A stretch of DNA of 64,000 nt, taken from assembly GCF_009730915.1 (NCBI RefSeq), contig NC_052489.1, forward strand, positions 25,599,916-25,663,915. Direction: 5' to 3'. Both the position numbers and the translations under genes were made by a program. The notes beneath the pieces were generated by a model. It saw only the letters and a program-made list of their open reading frames with translations, did not search any database and was not told the origin of the DNA. Positions 13,341-25,300 of the stretch are shown here, one piece after another (the stretch's first letter is position 1; each line of letters begins with the position of its first letter). This stretch comes from Dioscorea cayenensis subsp. rotundata (Eukaryota; Streptophyta; Magnoliopsida; Dioscoreales; Dioscoreaceae).

Positions 13341-13725
13341 CTTTGTGGTGTCACTGATGATCCAACATCTTTAATTACAAGTATTATTTGATAATAATAT
13401 TTTGTGTTGTATTAGATTCAACTATCATGCCCATGGTGAAATAATTAAATTATCACATCTCCTTAACTTGCATTAAAAAAAATTATATAGTTTTTAAATA
13501 TTATATAGATCAACTACTACTATTTTCGGTTAAAGTCTTTGTGGTGTCACTAATGATCTAACATCTTTAATTACAAGTATTATTTAACAATAATATTTTG
13601 TGTTGTATTAGATTCAACTCTCATGCCCATGGTGAAATAATTAAATTATTACATCTCCTTAACTTGCATTAAAAAAAATAGTTTTAAAATATTATATAGA
13701 TCAACTAGTACTATTTTGGGTTAAA
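13341..13725. repeat. Tandem duplication, unit about 196 bp
   Basis: The segment beginning CTTTGTGGTGTCACT at 13341 is repeated from 13537 to about 13725. The copies share almost all bases, differing by a few substitutions and a short deletion in copy 2. No coding content. Confidence 0.9.
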
Positions 13726-14301
13726 GGACAAAGTAAGTACTTGCTTAGATGTAATGTTTATGATAAACAAAACACCACTTCTTACGCCAATGGCCAAAGG
13801 CTAAACTAGGTTAGTCTTCGTCTAGGAAAAGTCTTAATGTTATATTCTTTAATATTTTTTTTAAAATTTTTTATGATTAAAAATCACCAACTGAGATTTA
13901 ACCATACGTATACATAGTTTAGTGCAAATAAAAAAAAATAAAAAAAAATAAATTTCACACCAAGAAGTACAAAGATAGTAGATCATGGCATAAATTTAGC
14001 CACATTTGTTCATTAATTAAGTGCTTTTGGCTTTTGCTAACCCACTTACATAAATGTGGTATATATATAGATAATGTATTTCAATCCACTGTTTATGCGG
14101 GCTAATATTATTTTTAACATATGTTAATATTCAAAATATTTTTTCCTATATATATATACGGATAGAGCGAATTACAGACTAAAGAAATATATTAAATAAA
14201 AATAAAATTTAAAATAAAAAATAAAAATATTAATTTAGCTATAAAAGTATACGTTGCATTGTGTAACATCAACTGTTATATTTAATAAATAGATCAAAAC
14301 A

Positions 14302-14373
<72 letters not shown>

Positions 14374-15345
14374 CGTCATATAGATATAGAATTGAATTCA
14401 TAATTCAAAATAATTAAAAAATAGCAAAATATAGATAATGAACCAAATTAAAAAATTTAAAATATGAAGCAAACTTTTCGATTGTGGCTTCATTATCTTT
14501 TTAAATAAAAGGACATTTTTACGTAATTAATTTTCACTGTTTATTTATAAAATTTTCAATTATGAAAGTATTCAAGATATCTTATGGAATCCATCAACTA
14601 AAATAATATAATATCACCATTAAAGAAAATATATTATTATATAATTGACTTCTGAATCATATCAACATCTGAATAAAATTAAAAGTAATTAGTATCTAAT
14701 ACATATTAAATTCACAAAGGGTCCAAGATGCTTTAAAATGCGTGTTTTCATTGGGCTCTTCTGGGCCGGTTAGTGGCTATCAGGGCGACATATGTTGGCC
14801 CATGTAACTTTCATGGGCTTGTTCAGGCTTTCGACAAGTTTTTTTATCTTTATTTTTTTAAAAAAGAAACAAAATTAATTTTTTGTTTTAAAAACCAGAT
14901 TTATTAATTCCAAATAATATGATGTTACTTCTCATGTTGTAAGGAATAGAGTTATATCATAGCAAAGTGTGTGTGTGTGTTTTTTTAATTATGTGAACAC
15001 TTTTAGTTGATCCCTTTTCAAATTTACCAAACAATTAGAGCGTTTATGTTTAACAAATGATGAAAGTTCAATTTATTTTATTTAAAAATCAGTTGATAAT
15101 ATGACTTTGGATATTTTTTAAAATAAAATAAAATTTGGATATCATTTTTTTATTTTCAAATAAGATAATTTGTGGATTTACTGTTTATCTTTATTTTTAG
15201 GATAAAGTAATGAATAAGAACAAAGTCAACAATACCCATTCATAGTGTAGTTAATTACCTCATTTTTTTTTGCAACATATATGAAAAATAAGGTATTATC
15301 ACATTTAATTTACAAAATTAATTAATTATCCTTAGGAGTTAAAAA
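13726..15345. other. Intergenic, AT-rich
   Basis: No gene seen. It contains a long TA microsatellite (about 14303-14370) and a short less AT-rich patch at about 14740-14830 (GGGCC motifs) with no open frame. Confidence 0.55.
14303..14370. repeat. (TA)n microsatellite
   Basis: About 34 consecutive TA units. Confidence 0.95.
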
Positions 15346-15357
15346 GGCATGAATTTA

Positions 15358-16852
15358 GTTGGTAGAGCCCCTATATTTGTGTGGCGCGATCACTTCAGCA
15401 ATAGCAACCAGCAGGACGCTACTTTCATTGAGTTGGCTCATCTGCTTGAGGAGCCACCCTTTTGCGAGGAGGCGGATATTGTCCAAATTCGAGAAAGTTG
15501 GAGGGTTGGTGGACAGGATGTGAGGGACAAAATGAGGTGGTCACTTAATGGTAATGAGGCCTTCTCCGTGAATTTCCTTTACAACTTCTTCAACGACGGA
15601 GGTGTGAGATGCGAGATTGCTAATTTCTTTTGGAAAAGTAAATGCCCCAAGAAGATCAACATCTTTAGTTGGCTCGTTTGGAAGAATAAGATTTTGACAT
15701 TGGAAAATCTGGAGATTAGGCGTTGCAACAGACTCCCTACTGCAACGTGTGTCATGTGTCATGCGGCGGCAGAATCTGTCGATCATCTGTTTCTACATTG
15801 TCCTTTCGCTCGTGAGTTTTTTCTGTGGTTTGCTTTGTATTCCGAAACCTCCGGGGGCGATGGATAGTGTGTGGCTGGATTGGTGTGGATCTGTGAGGCC
15901 TAACGGTAGGGTAGCAGTGGATTTAGTGATCAAAGCTTTAGTCTGGAATATTTGGCTTGCACGAAATGATAGAATTTTTAATGCTAAAATTCTGCCTACT
16001 CATTGCGTTGTTCTAAATATTAATCGTATGCTACTCTCCTGGTTCGATGCGCTTGCAGATAACGCTAACACCTTGTTTGGTTGCAGGTTTTTAGAGGGGT
16101 GAGGGGGAGTTAGGAGGTGTGAAAGTTGTTTGGTTGGGGGAGTGAGGAGGAGGAGGAGGAGGAGTTTGGAGGGGTGTTTCACCCCTCCAAACCCCTCATA
16201 TCCCACCCCTCCAAATCAGGGTCATTTGGAGGGGTGGGATTATTAAAACAAATTTTGATGTTTAAATCTTTATGAAAAGACCAAAGTATCCTTTGTCAAT
16301 TTGAGAAATTACGATAATATCCTTTTTAAATCTAATTTCATAATAACAATTAAAATAATAATAATAATAATAATAATAATATAAGAATGATAAACAAATA
16401 TAAAAAATTGAGTTATACAAATAGTATTATTACTAATATTAATCTTAATTTTTATATTAACAAAGTTTGTACAAAATAATCTTTTAGATATGTATAAAAA
16501 AGTATTATTATGATCAATTTTATATAAAAGGACAAATAAGTAAAATACACATCAGATCTCTCCTCACTTCTCCTCACCCCTTCTTCTAACCAAACAAAAA
16601 AAATAGATTACCCCTCCACACCCCTCCATTGAACCAAACATAAAATTTTTTCAAACCCTCCATACTCCTCCCCTCCTTACTCCCCCTCACACCTCCCTTC
16701 CCCCTCCCCCACTGAACCAAACAAAGCCTAAGGCAAGATTGGAGGACACCATGACTACTGTCAAACGAAGCCTGGAGTTCGTTGAGGCGAGGAGTCAGAG
16801 GGACAGGGTGGACGCTGTTGCCGAGGAGGCACCCGATCGTAGCACGGAGTAG
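15358..16852 (+). pseudogene. LINE ORF2 C-terminus (zinc-binding RT domain), broken
   Basis: The frame from 15349 to 15867 contains the zf-RVT landmarks FFWKSKCPKKINIFSWLVW, then CVMC, then the HLFLHCPFA box. A one-base shift in the G/C-rich stretch at about 15850-15860 moves the continuation into the frame of LVWNIWLARNDRIFN (about 15930-15985). A Tourist-like MITE then interrupts it at 16066. Beyond the MITE the frame continues as KARLEDTMTTVKRSLEFVEA up to TAG at 16850-16852. Confidence 0.85.
16069..16728. mobile_element. Tourist-like (PIF/Harbinger) MITE nested in the LINE
   Basis: 660 bp flanked by the 3-bp duplication TAA (16066-16068 and 16729-16731). Its ends are CACCTTGTTTGGTT and, reading inward from the other side, GGCTTTGTTTGGTT. 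The subterminal regions are rich in AGGGG/CCCCT. No coding capacity. Terminal TTTGGTT motifs and a TAA/TTA target fit PIF/Harbinger-derived MITEs. Confidence 0.85.
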
Positions 16853-17035
16853 CTGTCTATGAGTGGGTCGGAGGATGACCGTTTATCCTCAGGGGTTTGT
16901 TTTGTTGTTCTCGTATCACTCTTTGTGGTATAAGTAGTTTTGTTGTTGTTCTAGTCGTGTCTCTGTATTGTTTTGTTCTTCAGTTTAATAGTAGTGGTTT
17001 ATCCACCTTTTCAAAAAAAAAAAAGGGCATGAATT

Positions 17036-18351
17036 CATAATCAATTAAAAATTTAATTAAATAAAAATTGGATTTATGTTTCGTTACTGATCAACTTTAA
17101 AAAGACTATCCAACAAATTTAGTATTATTTTGGCATTTCTAGTTAGAATCTATCCCAATTTGTTTACCTAACATCTTTCTTCTAAGAAACTTAAAACTAC
17201 GATCCATTGTAAAAATAACAAGATCCTAATAATACTTTCATTTATATATATCTTAAAATTCGCCATCCTAAAATACTATTGTCCACATAATAATGCATTG
17301 AATAATGACAATGATTGACCTTCATATTAGTTTTATGAGTCCTATCGGTACCCGAAAATGTGACCAATGTTAGTGACATGATGACTTGTCGATTGGTAAT
17401 TGGTAGAAAATCGGTTGGTTTAGTTGTTATTAGGTCTCGGGCTTTGGTCGAAGCACCTCATTGAATATATCCGAAATGAGACCAATAATAGAGATGGACA
17501 ATTTTACACACCTCCCTCTGTTTTTGTCTTTTCTGAAACATCCCTGTTTTATTTGTAATTATTTTTTTTATTAAATTTTATTTGTAATTATTTGGAATGG
17601 TTTTTAGCTGACAAGAGAGACGTGTGAAATACCATGATATTCTTTTTTTTTCATAATTTTTATTATTCAAACACATGGGTTTTATAATTGGTTTTGTCGG
17701 GGTGTTTAGTGTTATGTGCGTTTTAAAAAATTTTAAAAGTTTGCGTGAAGCATAATACAAATTAAGCATTAAGTACCCAAAAACTAGTATTATTATAAAA
17801 CCAATTATAATTATTATTTAATAATAAAATAATTTGTTTTCATTACATACCTATTACAAGTATTGTATTATTGATTTTTGGTGATATATTTTATTCTTAG
17901 ATAATTAGATTGCATTGTATATATCATTATAAATATATATATTATTTTAAAATTATTTAATGTCCAACATGATGAGAAGGTATAAGCAGAGATTGATAGT
18001 ACTCATATGAATTATTTATTTGTGAAAAAATTAGTATATAAAATATTATATTGGGTCTCATATATAAGTCGCATGTGCCATTTGAATTAAATTGTAATTT
18101 ATTGATGGACATGATTATAATTATTAAAATTAATAAAAACTAATTTACTATATATATATATATATATATATATAAAGATCGAATATGGGTTTCACCCTAC
18201 ATATTCTATTCTTATCTTATTATTATTTATGCATATGATATGAGGTTAGATTTTAAATAATACAAATATTATTATAAAAACAGGGCTACAAGAAAACGCT
18301 AAGGTACATATAATTGCTTGAAATAAGAGAAGTCATCATTTCTTCCAAACT
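17036..18351. other. Intergenic, no gene seen
   Basis: AT-rich. A TA run at about 18150-18173. The minus frame 17578-17769 is low complexity and not supported. Confidence 0.5.
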
Positions 18352-18365
18352 AACAACATCATATT

Positions 18366-19451
18366 CCAAACCAACAACAATCCTTTATTATATGGTTGGC
18401 TTTACATAATCGATTGATGATTAGAGAGAAGTTATTTGATTGGGGGTTGCAAATTCAAATGTCTATGCTTTCTGTAACTTTGTTGTTGAAAAGGTTGAGC
18501 ATCTATTCTTTGAGTGTGGCATTTCTAAAGCAGTTTGGGTGAGAGTGTTAAGGGCTCTCAGGGTGTATAGAATGCCATTTTGTTGGAGAAGAGAAGTTAG
18601 CTGGTTTGCAAGGAAAACCAAAAGGAAATCTTTGTTAGCAAGGATGAGGAGGACAACTTTGGGAAAGAGGAGCGGGGCGAACCCACTAGAGACCCAAGGA
18701 CGTGCACAAGCCTCGGTGGAACAAGTGGGAACGGGGCCGCGCTCACATGGGCGCTGAAACCACCCGTACACAACCACTATTCACAACTCCCAGAAATGTG
18801 CTCTCAGCCGAGAATCGAACTCTCACCACTCGGTGAGAGCTCTATCGGCGACCCGTGTACTAATAGACCCGAAGGTCGTTGGCATGAGGAGGACAACTTT
18901 AATTGCTAGTGTCTATTATATTTGGATGGCCAGGAATTGTTTTATTTTTCAGCAAAAACATGTAACTTCTGAAATGATTTTTCAGCAGGTGAGAGAAATT
19001 ATGATAATGAAGTACATGGGAGAAGCTTCAAAAGATGATGGAAGTGGGGCTAATTTACTGAGAAGCTGGTACTAAATGTGTGTAGTATGTGATCTCTGGA
19101 AGTGAGAATGAATTCTATCTTAGAAGTTTTAGTTTAAAGTTGTTGGAAGGATGACTGGGTATTGGGTTCAAGTGGAGGGAAAAGGAAGTGTTTGGTAGGT
19201 GTTGATAGTGGCGGGATGAAGGTTTGATTGGCGGGATATGTATCAGGAATACATGCTCTGATTGGTGGATAGATGGGCTGCAGGGCTGGGAGGTGAGTTT
19301 AGATGGGCGTTATGGTGTTTTTGATGATGGTTTTGACTGTTTTGGAAGTGAGGTTGCCTGGTGTCATTGTAATATATGAGAAAACCTCCACCTTTGTTTT
19401 TTTTGTTAAAAGTTGAGCTAATAAATATTTTACTTTAGTTTGACCAAAAAA
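18366..19451 (+). mobile_element. Second 5'-truncated LINE with 14-bp target-site duplication
   Basis: Flanked by AACAACATCATATT at 18352-18365 and 19452-19465, with a short A tail (about 19444-19451). Two frames hold remnants of the zf-RVT domain: LMIREKLFDWG, then KVEHLFFECGISKAVW, and after a nested SINE TLIASVYYIWMARNCFIFQQ, which matches the LVW.IW.ARN.RIF region of plant LINEs. The coding part is broken by the SINE and by frame changes. Confidence 0.88.
18661..18883 (-). mobile_element. tRNA-derived SINE nested in the LINE
   Basis: 223 bp flanked by a perfect 17-bp repeat ATGAGGAGGACAACTTT (18644-18660 and 18884-18900). On the minus strand it has an internal pol III-type promoter: a box A-like TAGTACACGGG (18852-18862) and box B GAGTTCGATTCTC (within 18810-18824). 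It is much richer in GC than its surroundings. The exact family is not named with certainty; it resembles plant Au-like SINEs in organisation. Confidence 0.82.
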
Positions 19452-19465
19452 AACAACATCATATT

Positions 19466-19869
19466 GTGAATTTTTACAAGGTAATCTTGATTTATTATTA
19501 TATATACTTATGTGTTGATGTGATCTATCCTCAATAAAAATCAATTGTTGACTAAATTACTAATTCTAATTCAATCTGGAAAATTTTCCAGAAAGTACAA
19601 GCTTTTTCCAAGTATTTCATAATTAAAAATATAATTTTATTATATATATACATAAATCATTGGATGCATACAAGCCACGGAAAGAATCCAAATTTTCTAG
19701 AAAGCATAGAAAATTAAATTCAGTGACACCTGCCAATTTTATTTATTTATTTATTAATTTTTTTTTACAAAGTTAATAAGCGATAAAACAAAGAACAAAC
19801 GGGTACATAATACACTATTTACAGTGGTTGAGAATAATTTCACCACTGCAGAGAAAAACGAAAAGTAAT
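19466..19869. other. Short intergenic segment
   Basis: AT-rich. A segment at 19778-19828 (AAGCGATAAAACAAAGAAC...) resembles one at about 50058-50108, suggesting a dispersed repeat. Confidence 0.3.
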
Positions 19870-22190
19870 TGTAATACCCTGAACCTTTGGATAATTAATG
19901 GAAAAATATATTTAGGGTATTACTACAGTTGCAGTAAGATTTTTGTACAGAGTAATTTTGGTGAGAAACCCAAGTGGAAAGAACAAAGACTTAAATGTAA
20001 AAGTTTTTAAAAGATTTTGGGTTAAAGAGTAATAGAAAAAAAGGATTGATATAAAAATGTTTACGAAAACCAAGGACTGAAAGGTAAGATGGAGGGATCT
20101 TTTTAAAAATATTGTGTTATAATCAGGGGACCATTGGATAATTTGAAAGGACTTTTTGACAATCTTATTTCATAATTCGAGGACCATTTTAGGGAGTTTT
20201 TCGAGGAGCTGTTTTATAGAAATTATCTTTTCGAGGGACTAAAAGTGAATTTCAGGTGAAGAGATTAATTGAGAAAAAAATCTAGAAAGCTTGTGTTGTT
20301 AATCTTCTTACCACCAGTTTTCTCTACTGATGACTTAGGAGTTAAAAATGAAGAAATGGTAGAAATTAGAGGTTTTTAAAGAGAAAGATTTGGAGATCGC
20401 CGGAGGGAGTTCGCCGGAGTGGTTACTTGCTTGGTAAGGATTTCTTTGGTGTAGTTTTTGTTTAATGTTTGTGTATGTTTGGATGTATATATATATATTG
20501 TGGATTTGGTGAATAAAATGATGGATTTGAGTAGAAATAATCATGGTTTGTTGTTGATGGATGATGAATGCTTGAAGTTATTTGGAAAAAACCTTGTATT
20601 TGTGATGAATCTAGCTTGAATGGAGGATGAGATTTTTCGGTTTTCTTTATGCAGATTCTTTGTGGCAGAGATTTGGATTTAGTTTAGTTAATTAAATTGA
20701 TGATTATGATGATTAGGGAGGTTAATGATAATGGTTAGATTGAAATGGGTTGAGTTAGCAAGAGTTGATTTGGTTGGATCAAAGCCAGAGTTGGAATGAA
20801 TTGGTTGAATTGAATTGATTTGGTTGAGATGGGGTTGATCAAATCAGAGTTGAGATGGTTTAGGGTTTGATTCGAGTTGATTTGGGTTAAGGGTTTTGGA
20901 CTGAACCAGAGTTGGTTCGATGGATTTTGAATAAGAATTGAGTTGGTTCAAGCTGGTTCAGTTTGATTGAGTTTGGTTCAGTGCAATTAAGCTTGGTTCA
21001 GTGCAATTGAGACTTGGTTCAATGGAATTGAGATTGGTTCAGATTGGTTTAGCGTGTTTAGTCTAAATTGAGTTGGTTTAAGTGCAATTGAAAGCCAGTT
21101 TGGATTATGCAAGGTCGGATTTTTAACGCGATTGGGTGAGTGGGGCGATAGAGTTGAGTTATTATTTTTGTGCCATGAATTTGAGTTGTGTAGTTGAAAA
21201 TTTGAGATACGATAAGCTCAGGTGATCTACAGTCTCAACTTCTGATCAGTTCCCGACGCCTGCGTCAATCAGCGGCTGTGCGCTCAATCGGCCGGTCGCG
21301 TGAGGCGACCCGGGCTGCGCCCGGGCAGTCGAGGCTGAACAGCTCGGCCGATGGGTCAGCGTGGGCGTCTGACCGTCTGACGGTGTCGGCTGAGTGGGCT
21401 GGTCGACGTCGATCGGGCATCTGGGCAGGTCGGTCGTCGACTCGACGTACGTGGTCGGTTCGGCAAGCAGCGGTCCCGGTCATATTCTCCGATCACGTTA
21501 GTAAAGCTAGAAAGTCATCTCGGTGGATCGATCAGTGGCGGGTCTCGGAGCTATTTCAGTCGGTCGTCGTCCGTCGGCACGATGATCATGCTGATCCGCT
21601 CGTTTCGTCGAGATCCGACTCATCTCCGTCCGGGCGACCCGCAGGCGTCTGCTGGCTTCGTGACGGTAACCATTCTCGCGGTCTCGGCGACTGAGCGCAA
21701 CTGGTTGGTTTCAGTTCGTTTTGACTGCGGTTGCTGGTCGGAGATGGACGACAGAGCTCGGGTTTCTTCCAGCTGTGCCGATTGCAGGTCGGGAATGCTG
21801 CTCAGCTGTCGACTGCTGGCGCGACCAACGTGGCGGTGTCATGGGCATCGGTAATCGCTGGTGATGATCACGGGTCTCTGTCATTGAGATCTCCCTTTCG
21901 CTGCGATCGCTGAGACTAGCTGCTCCGCTCACGCGCGGCGAATCTGTAAAGCTCGTTCAAATCTTCGTTTTACACGCCCGAGTTCTCTCAAATATGCTTC
22001 ATGCTCTTTCTGTATGTGTGCACCTGACAGTGTCAGATATGTTCATGATGATCTTTCAGTATAAAGATTTTTCATGAGAGGCCTTGAAAATATGGTTATA
22101 TATATGAGAGTTTCGGGTACAGAACTTTTCAGATTATAATTATTGGTAGTTATTGTTGAGTTAGCCCATGGTTACGGACACCTGCCAAAT
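19870..22190 (+). mobile_element. Probable solo LTR of a Ty3/Gypsy retrotransposon (fossil)
   Basis: Starts TGTAATACCCTGAACC, typical of long plant Gypsy LTRs, and has the kind of leader text (GAGGGACTAAAAGTGAA) seen in chromovirus (Tekay/Del-like) LTRs. About 2.3 kb long. No gag or pol coding follows on either side, so it is best read as a solo LTR. The right edge is not sharp and no clear target duplication was found. It includes a degenerate GGTTCAGTGCAATTGAG minisatellite and a CpG-rich block at about 21240-21960. The family assignment is inference. It looks eroded at its 3' end. Confidence 0.55.
20930..21090. repeat. Degenerate minisatellite, unit about 17-22 bp
   Basis: Repeated motif around TTGGTTCAGTGCAATTGAG with variants, within the putative LTR. 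Confidence 0.7.
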
Positions 22191-22354
22191 TTAGATAAAC
22201 GCAAATAATGATTTCAAAGAATTCAAGGGTTTTTTTTGTTTGTAAATACCCAGGATTTTAGGGTGGTCTTTGTAAAAATCCACGCTGGAAATTGGTAAGA
22301 CCGGCTACCGAGAGAGTGAAAGATCGAGAGAGAGCAAGATCGAGAGAGCGAGAG

Positions 22355-25300
22355 ATGAGGTTCGACGTTGCTGTGCTTCTCTTTCTCTCCGTTACTCCGG
22401 CGGTGATCGCCGGAAGGCAAACGCCTCTTTTAGAGGATATCGTTATGCCGACGACTGAGGTCGTGCGCAACCCATTTGACACATCTAACTATGGCAAACT
22501 CCAGCTCAATAATGGCCTTGCCTTGTCTCCCCAGATGGGGTTCGCCCTTCTCCCAATCTCAGCTTCACTTTACTTGTGCTTCTTTGGTTTTTCATGGATT
22601 TGATTTTTATCTGAATTAGTGACGAGTTTCTAAGTTGATTATTTATTTTTTTTTTTTTTGCAGATGGAACAGCTGGAATTTCTTTGCGTGCAATATAAAT
22701 GAGGCAGTGATCAAAGAAACTGGTTTGCTGATTTTTTTCTCGCTTGCTTTATTGTTGTTTTTTTTTAAATTTAATATTTGATGTATTTACTAATCATAAC
22801 AAAATGAGTTTCATGATTCACGAAGAAGTTCCTTCCTGCTCATACTGTTTGATTATATTTCATTTAATTAATTTTGCTATTTTACTGATCTATTTAGCTG
22901 GATAGGCATAATATGTATTCATTTGTTTATGCATTGTGTGTTGGGTTCCTGGATAGTGGACTATGTTCAGTGAATTCTTGGAAAAAGATCACATTTTTGA
23001 GATATGTCAAATTAACAATCTTATGATATATTTACTTCCAATGGATAGTATAGCACCTCTTGTATGGATTACATACAGCAAGATCTTATGGGTTTTTGAA
23101 TCCTTTGACCATTTGTGCACTCAAGTGTTATGATGATTCTTTGTCTCTTATTCTTGCGGTTATGATTTAGTCAGGATTTATCTTTTCATCGTGAGTAGTG
23201 TTGTTAAAAATTTTAATTTGTTTTCAGTATCACGATCATATGACTGATGTTGCAACATTTTTCTTCTTCTTGACAGCTGACGCACTTGTTTCAACTGGGT
23301 TGGCTGACCTTGGTTACAACTACGTTAATATAGGTAGCAACTTGCAGTGGTAGTTTGCTCCATTAGTATGCTGCTTGAAACATTTGTGCTTTATCACATC
23401 TTGGGAATCTTTCATTGGCAGATGATTGTTGGTCCTCCTTGTTGCGCAATGCTGAGGTCTGTTTGAACTCAACCATCTAAACTGCTCCCATTATTTTTTG
23501 GCACTGTTTAAAATCTAGCCTTAGATTGTTACAAATGACACTTGAAAACCCAACCTTGTCTTTTATTTATTATCAAAATTGATTAATAATGAGCCATATG
23601 ATCTCCTTTTTTGCCCTAACTATCATTAACATCATCTGATTGATCATCTTATGCATTTAGGCATGGTATTGGTAGCCTCCAACTTTTGATTCAGTAAGTA
23701 AACAAAATGAATTTCTCATGTGGGTGTATTTTGTCACATGCAGAATTTATTTGGTTTTTAGCTAGGTGGTAGCGCAGAATTATAGCATTTAGGAGCTGCT
23801 TATTATACTCAAAAATTGATCTTTTGAATAGTTATTCGTTCTAAAAATAGTTTCTCTGGCCTTTGTATATAACTCCATAAGTACTTTTTTTCCTCATGAT
23901 ACCTTTTCTTGGTGCACATGATCTCTCTGGTGTCAACACACACACACGACCGCATGCACACGTTCATGTACATAGATTGTGTGTGCTGAATGCTCATTTC
24001 TTTTCTGCATAATTATTCCCTTGTTTGTGCAGGGTGAATTGGTACCTGACCCAAAGACTTTCCCTTCAGGCATCAAAGCACTTGCAGACTACATACATAG
24101 AAAGGGCCTCAAGATTGGTATCTATTCCGATGCTGGGTGGGATATCAAAAAATTTTATTCTTTTAGGCTAATCACTAACTTCTTGAGCTTCTTGAAATTA
24201 AATAGTGAAGAAATATTGTTATGAAACTCCTTGATTGATTAGTGATTTTCACATATCTTGCGCTTCAGTGTCATTGCTCAGTGGTATATTCTACTAATGT
24301 TCATTTGGTCAATTTCTCAAATGGAATTTGAAAAATCAGGGCTTTTACATGCCAAGTCCGGCCTGGATCCCTCTTCCATGAAAAAGATGATGCAGGTCTT
24401 TTTGCATCTTGGGTAATGATTAAAATATTCAGCATGAGACACTCTAGTAACTCAAATTGTGTCTTCATTTTAATTTATTTCTGATTTTTGTGAAGTTTTT
24501 TTTTGTCACTTAAGTAAGAAATATGATTAATTTATAGTTTTCATTTGAAGGATGACATTAATTGCATTATTTTAATCAGGGCATTGACTATTTAAAGTAT
24601 GACAATTGTTATAATTTGGGGATTCCGCCAAAGGAACGGTATGTTATAACTAATCATGTCTTTATTGTCAAATTCAGATCAAAACTTCTTCTTTCCCTTT
24701 TTACCATATGTATCTTCACTCAGGTATCCTCCTATGCGTGATGCACTAAATTCCACTGGGCACGCCATTTTCTATTCACTTTGTGAATGGTTAGTATGGT
24801 TCAACATTTTGTCAAATAATATGTTACAATGGACACTTAAAATTCTGATTCTGTTGGCTACAGGGGCCAAGATGATCCAGCTTTATGGGCTGGTAAAATT
24901 GGAAATAGTTGGCGTACTACAGATGACATAAGTGACTCATGGGCAAGGTGAGAGAGTTCATGAATTTTTACTGAATTTCGATTTTAGCATTGGTGATAGT
25001 AGTTACCTTGTGAATTCTTGATAATCTTCCGATCTTGCAGTATGACTACCATTGCCGATCTCAATGATCAATGGGCATCATATGCTGGTCCTGGTGGATG
25101 GAACGGTAGGTGGTTATTCTTGTTTATTATTATTTCTGTTTGTGCTGGTAGTAATATAACATGGGCATGGTGAAATAGCAATGAAATAGGCTTATCTTAG
25201 AAGATTAAAGAGGATGAGAAGAGGCTGAGGTCTTGAGGAAGAATAGGTTTAAGACATAGGGAGGGAAAAAAAGGATTATTAGTATGAGAAACAACAAGAA

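Larger units (their letters stand above)
15356..17025 (+). mobile_element. 5'-truncated LINE (L1-type) with target-site duplication
   Basis: The insertion is bounded by the direct repeat GGCATGAATT at 15346-15355 and 17026-17035, and ends in an A12 tail at about 17013-17024. Its body encodes the C-terminal part of a plant LINE reverse-transcriptase protein. A 660-bp MITE sits inside. The target duplication and poly-A tail identify target-primed reverse transcription; truncation at the 5' end is usual for this class. It is a defective copy. Confidence 0.9.

Noticed and set aside
21278-21694. 138-codon frame and an overlapping minus frame in a GC-rich block
   Set aside because: They lie inside a probable LTR, are arginine/serine-rich as expected from CG-rich DNA, and match no family.
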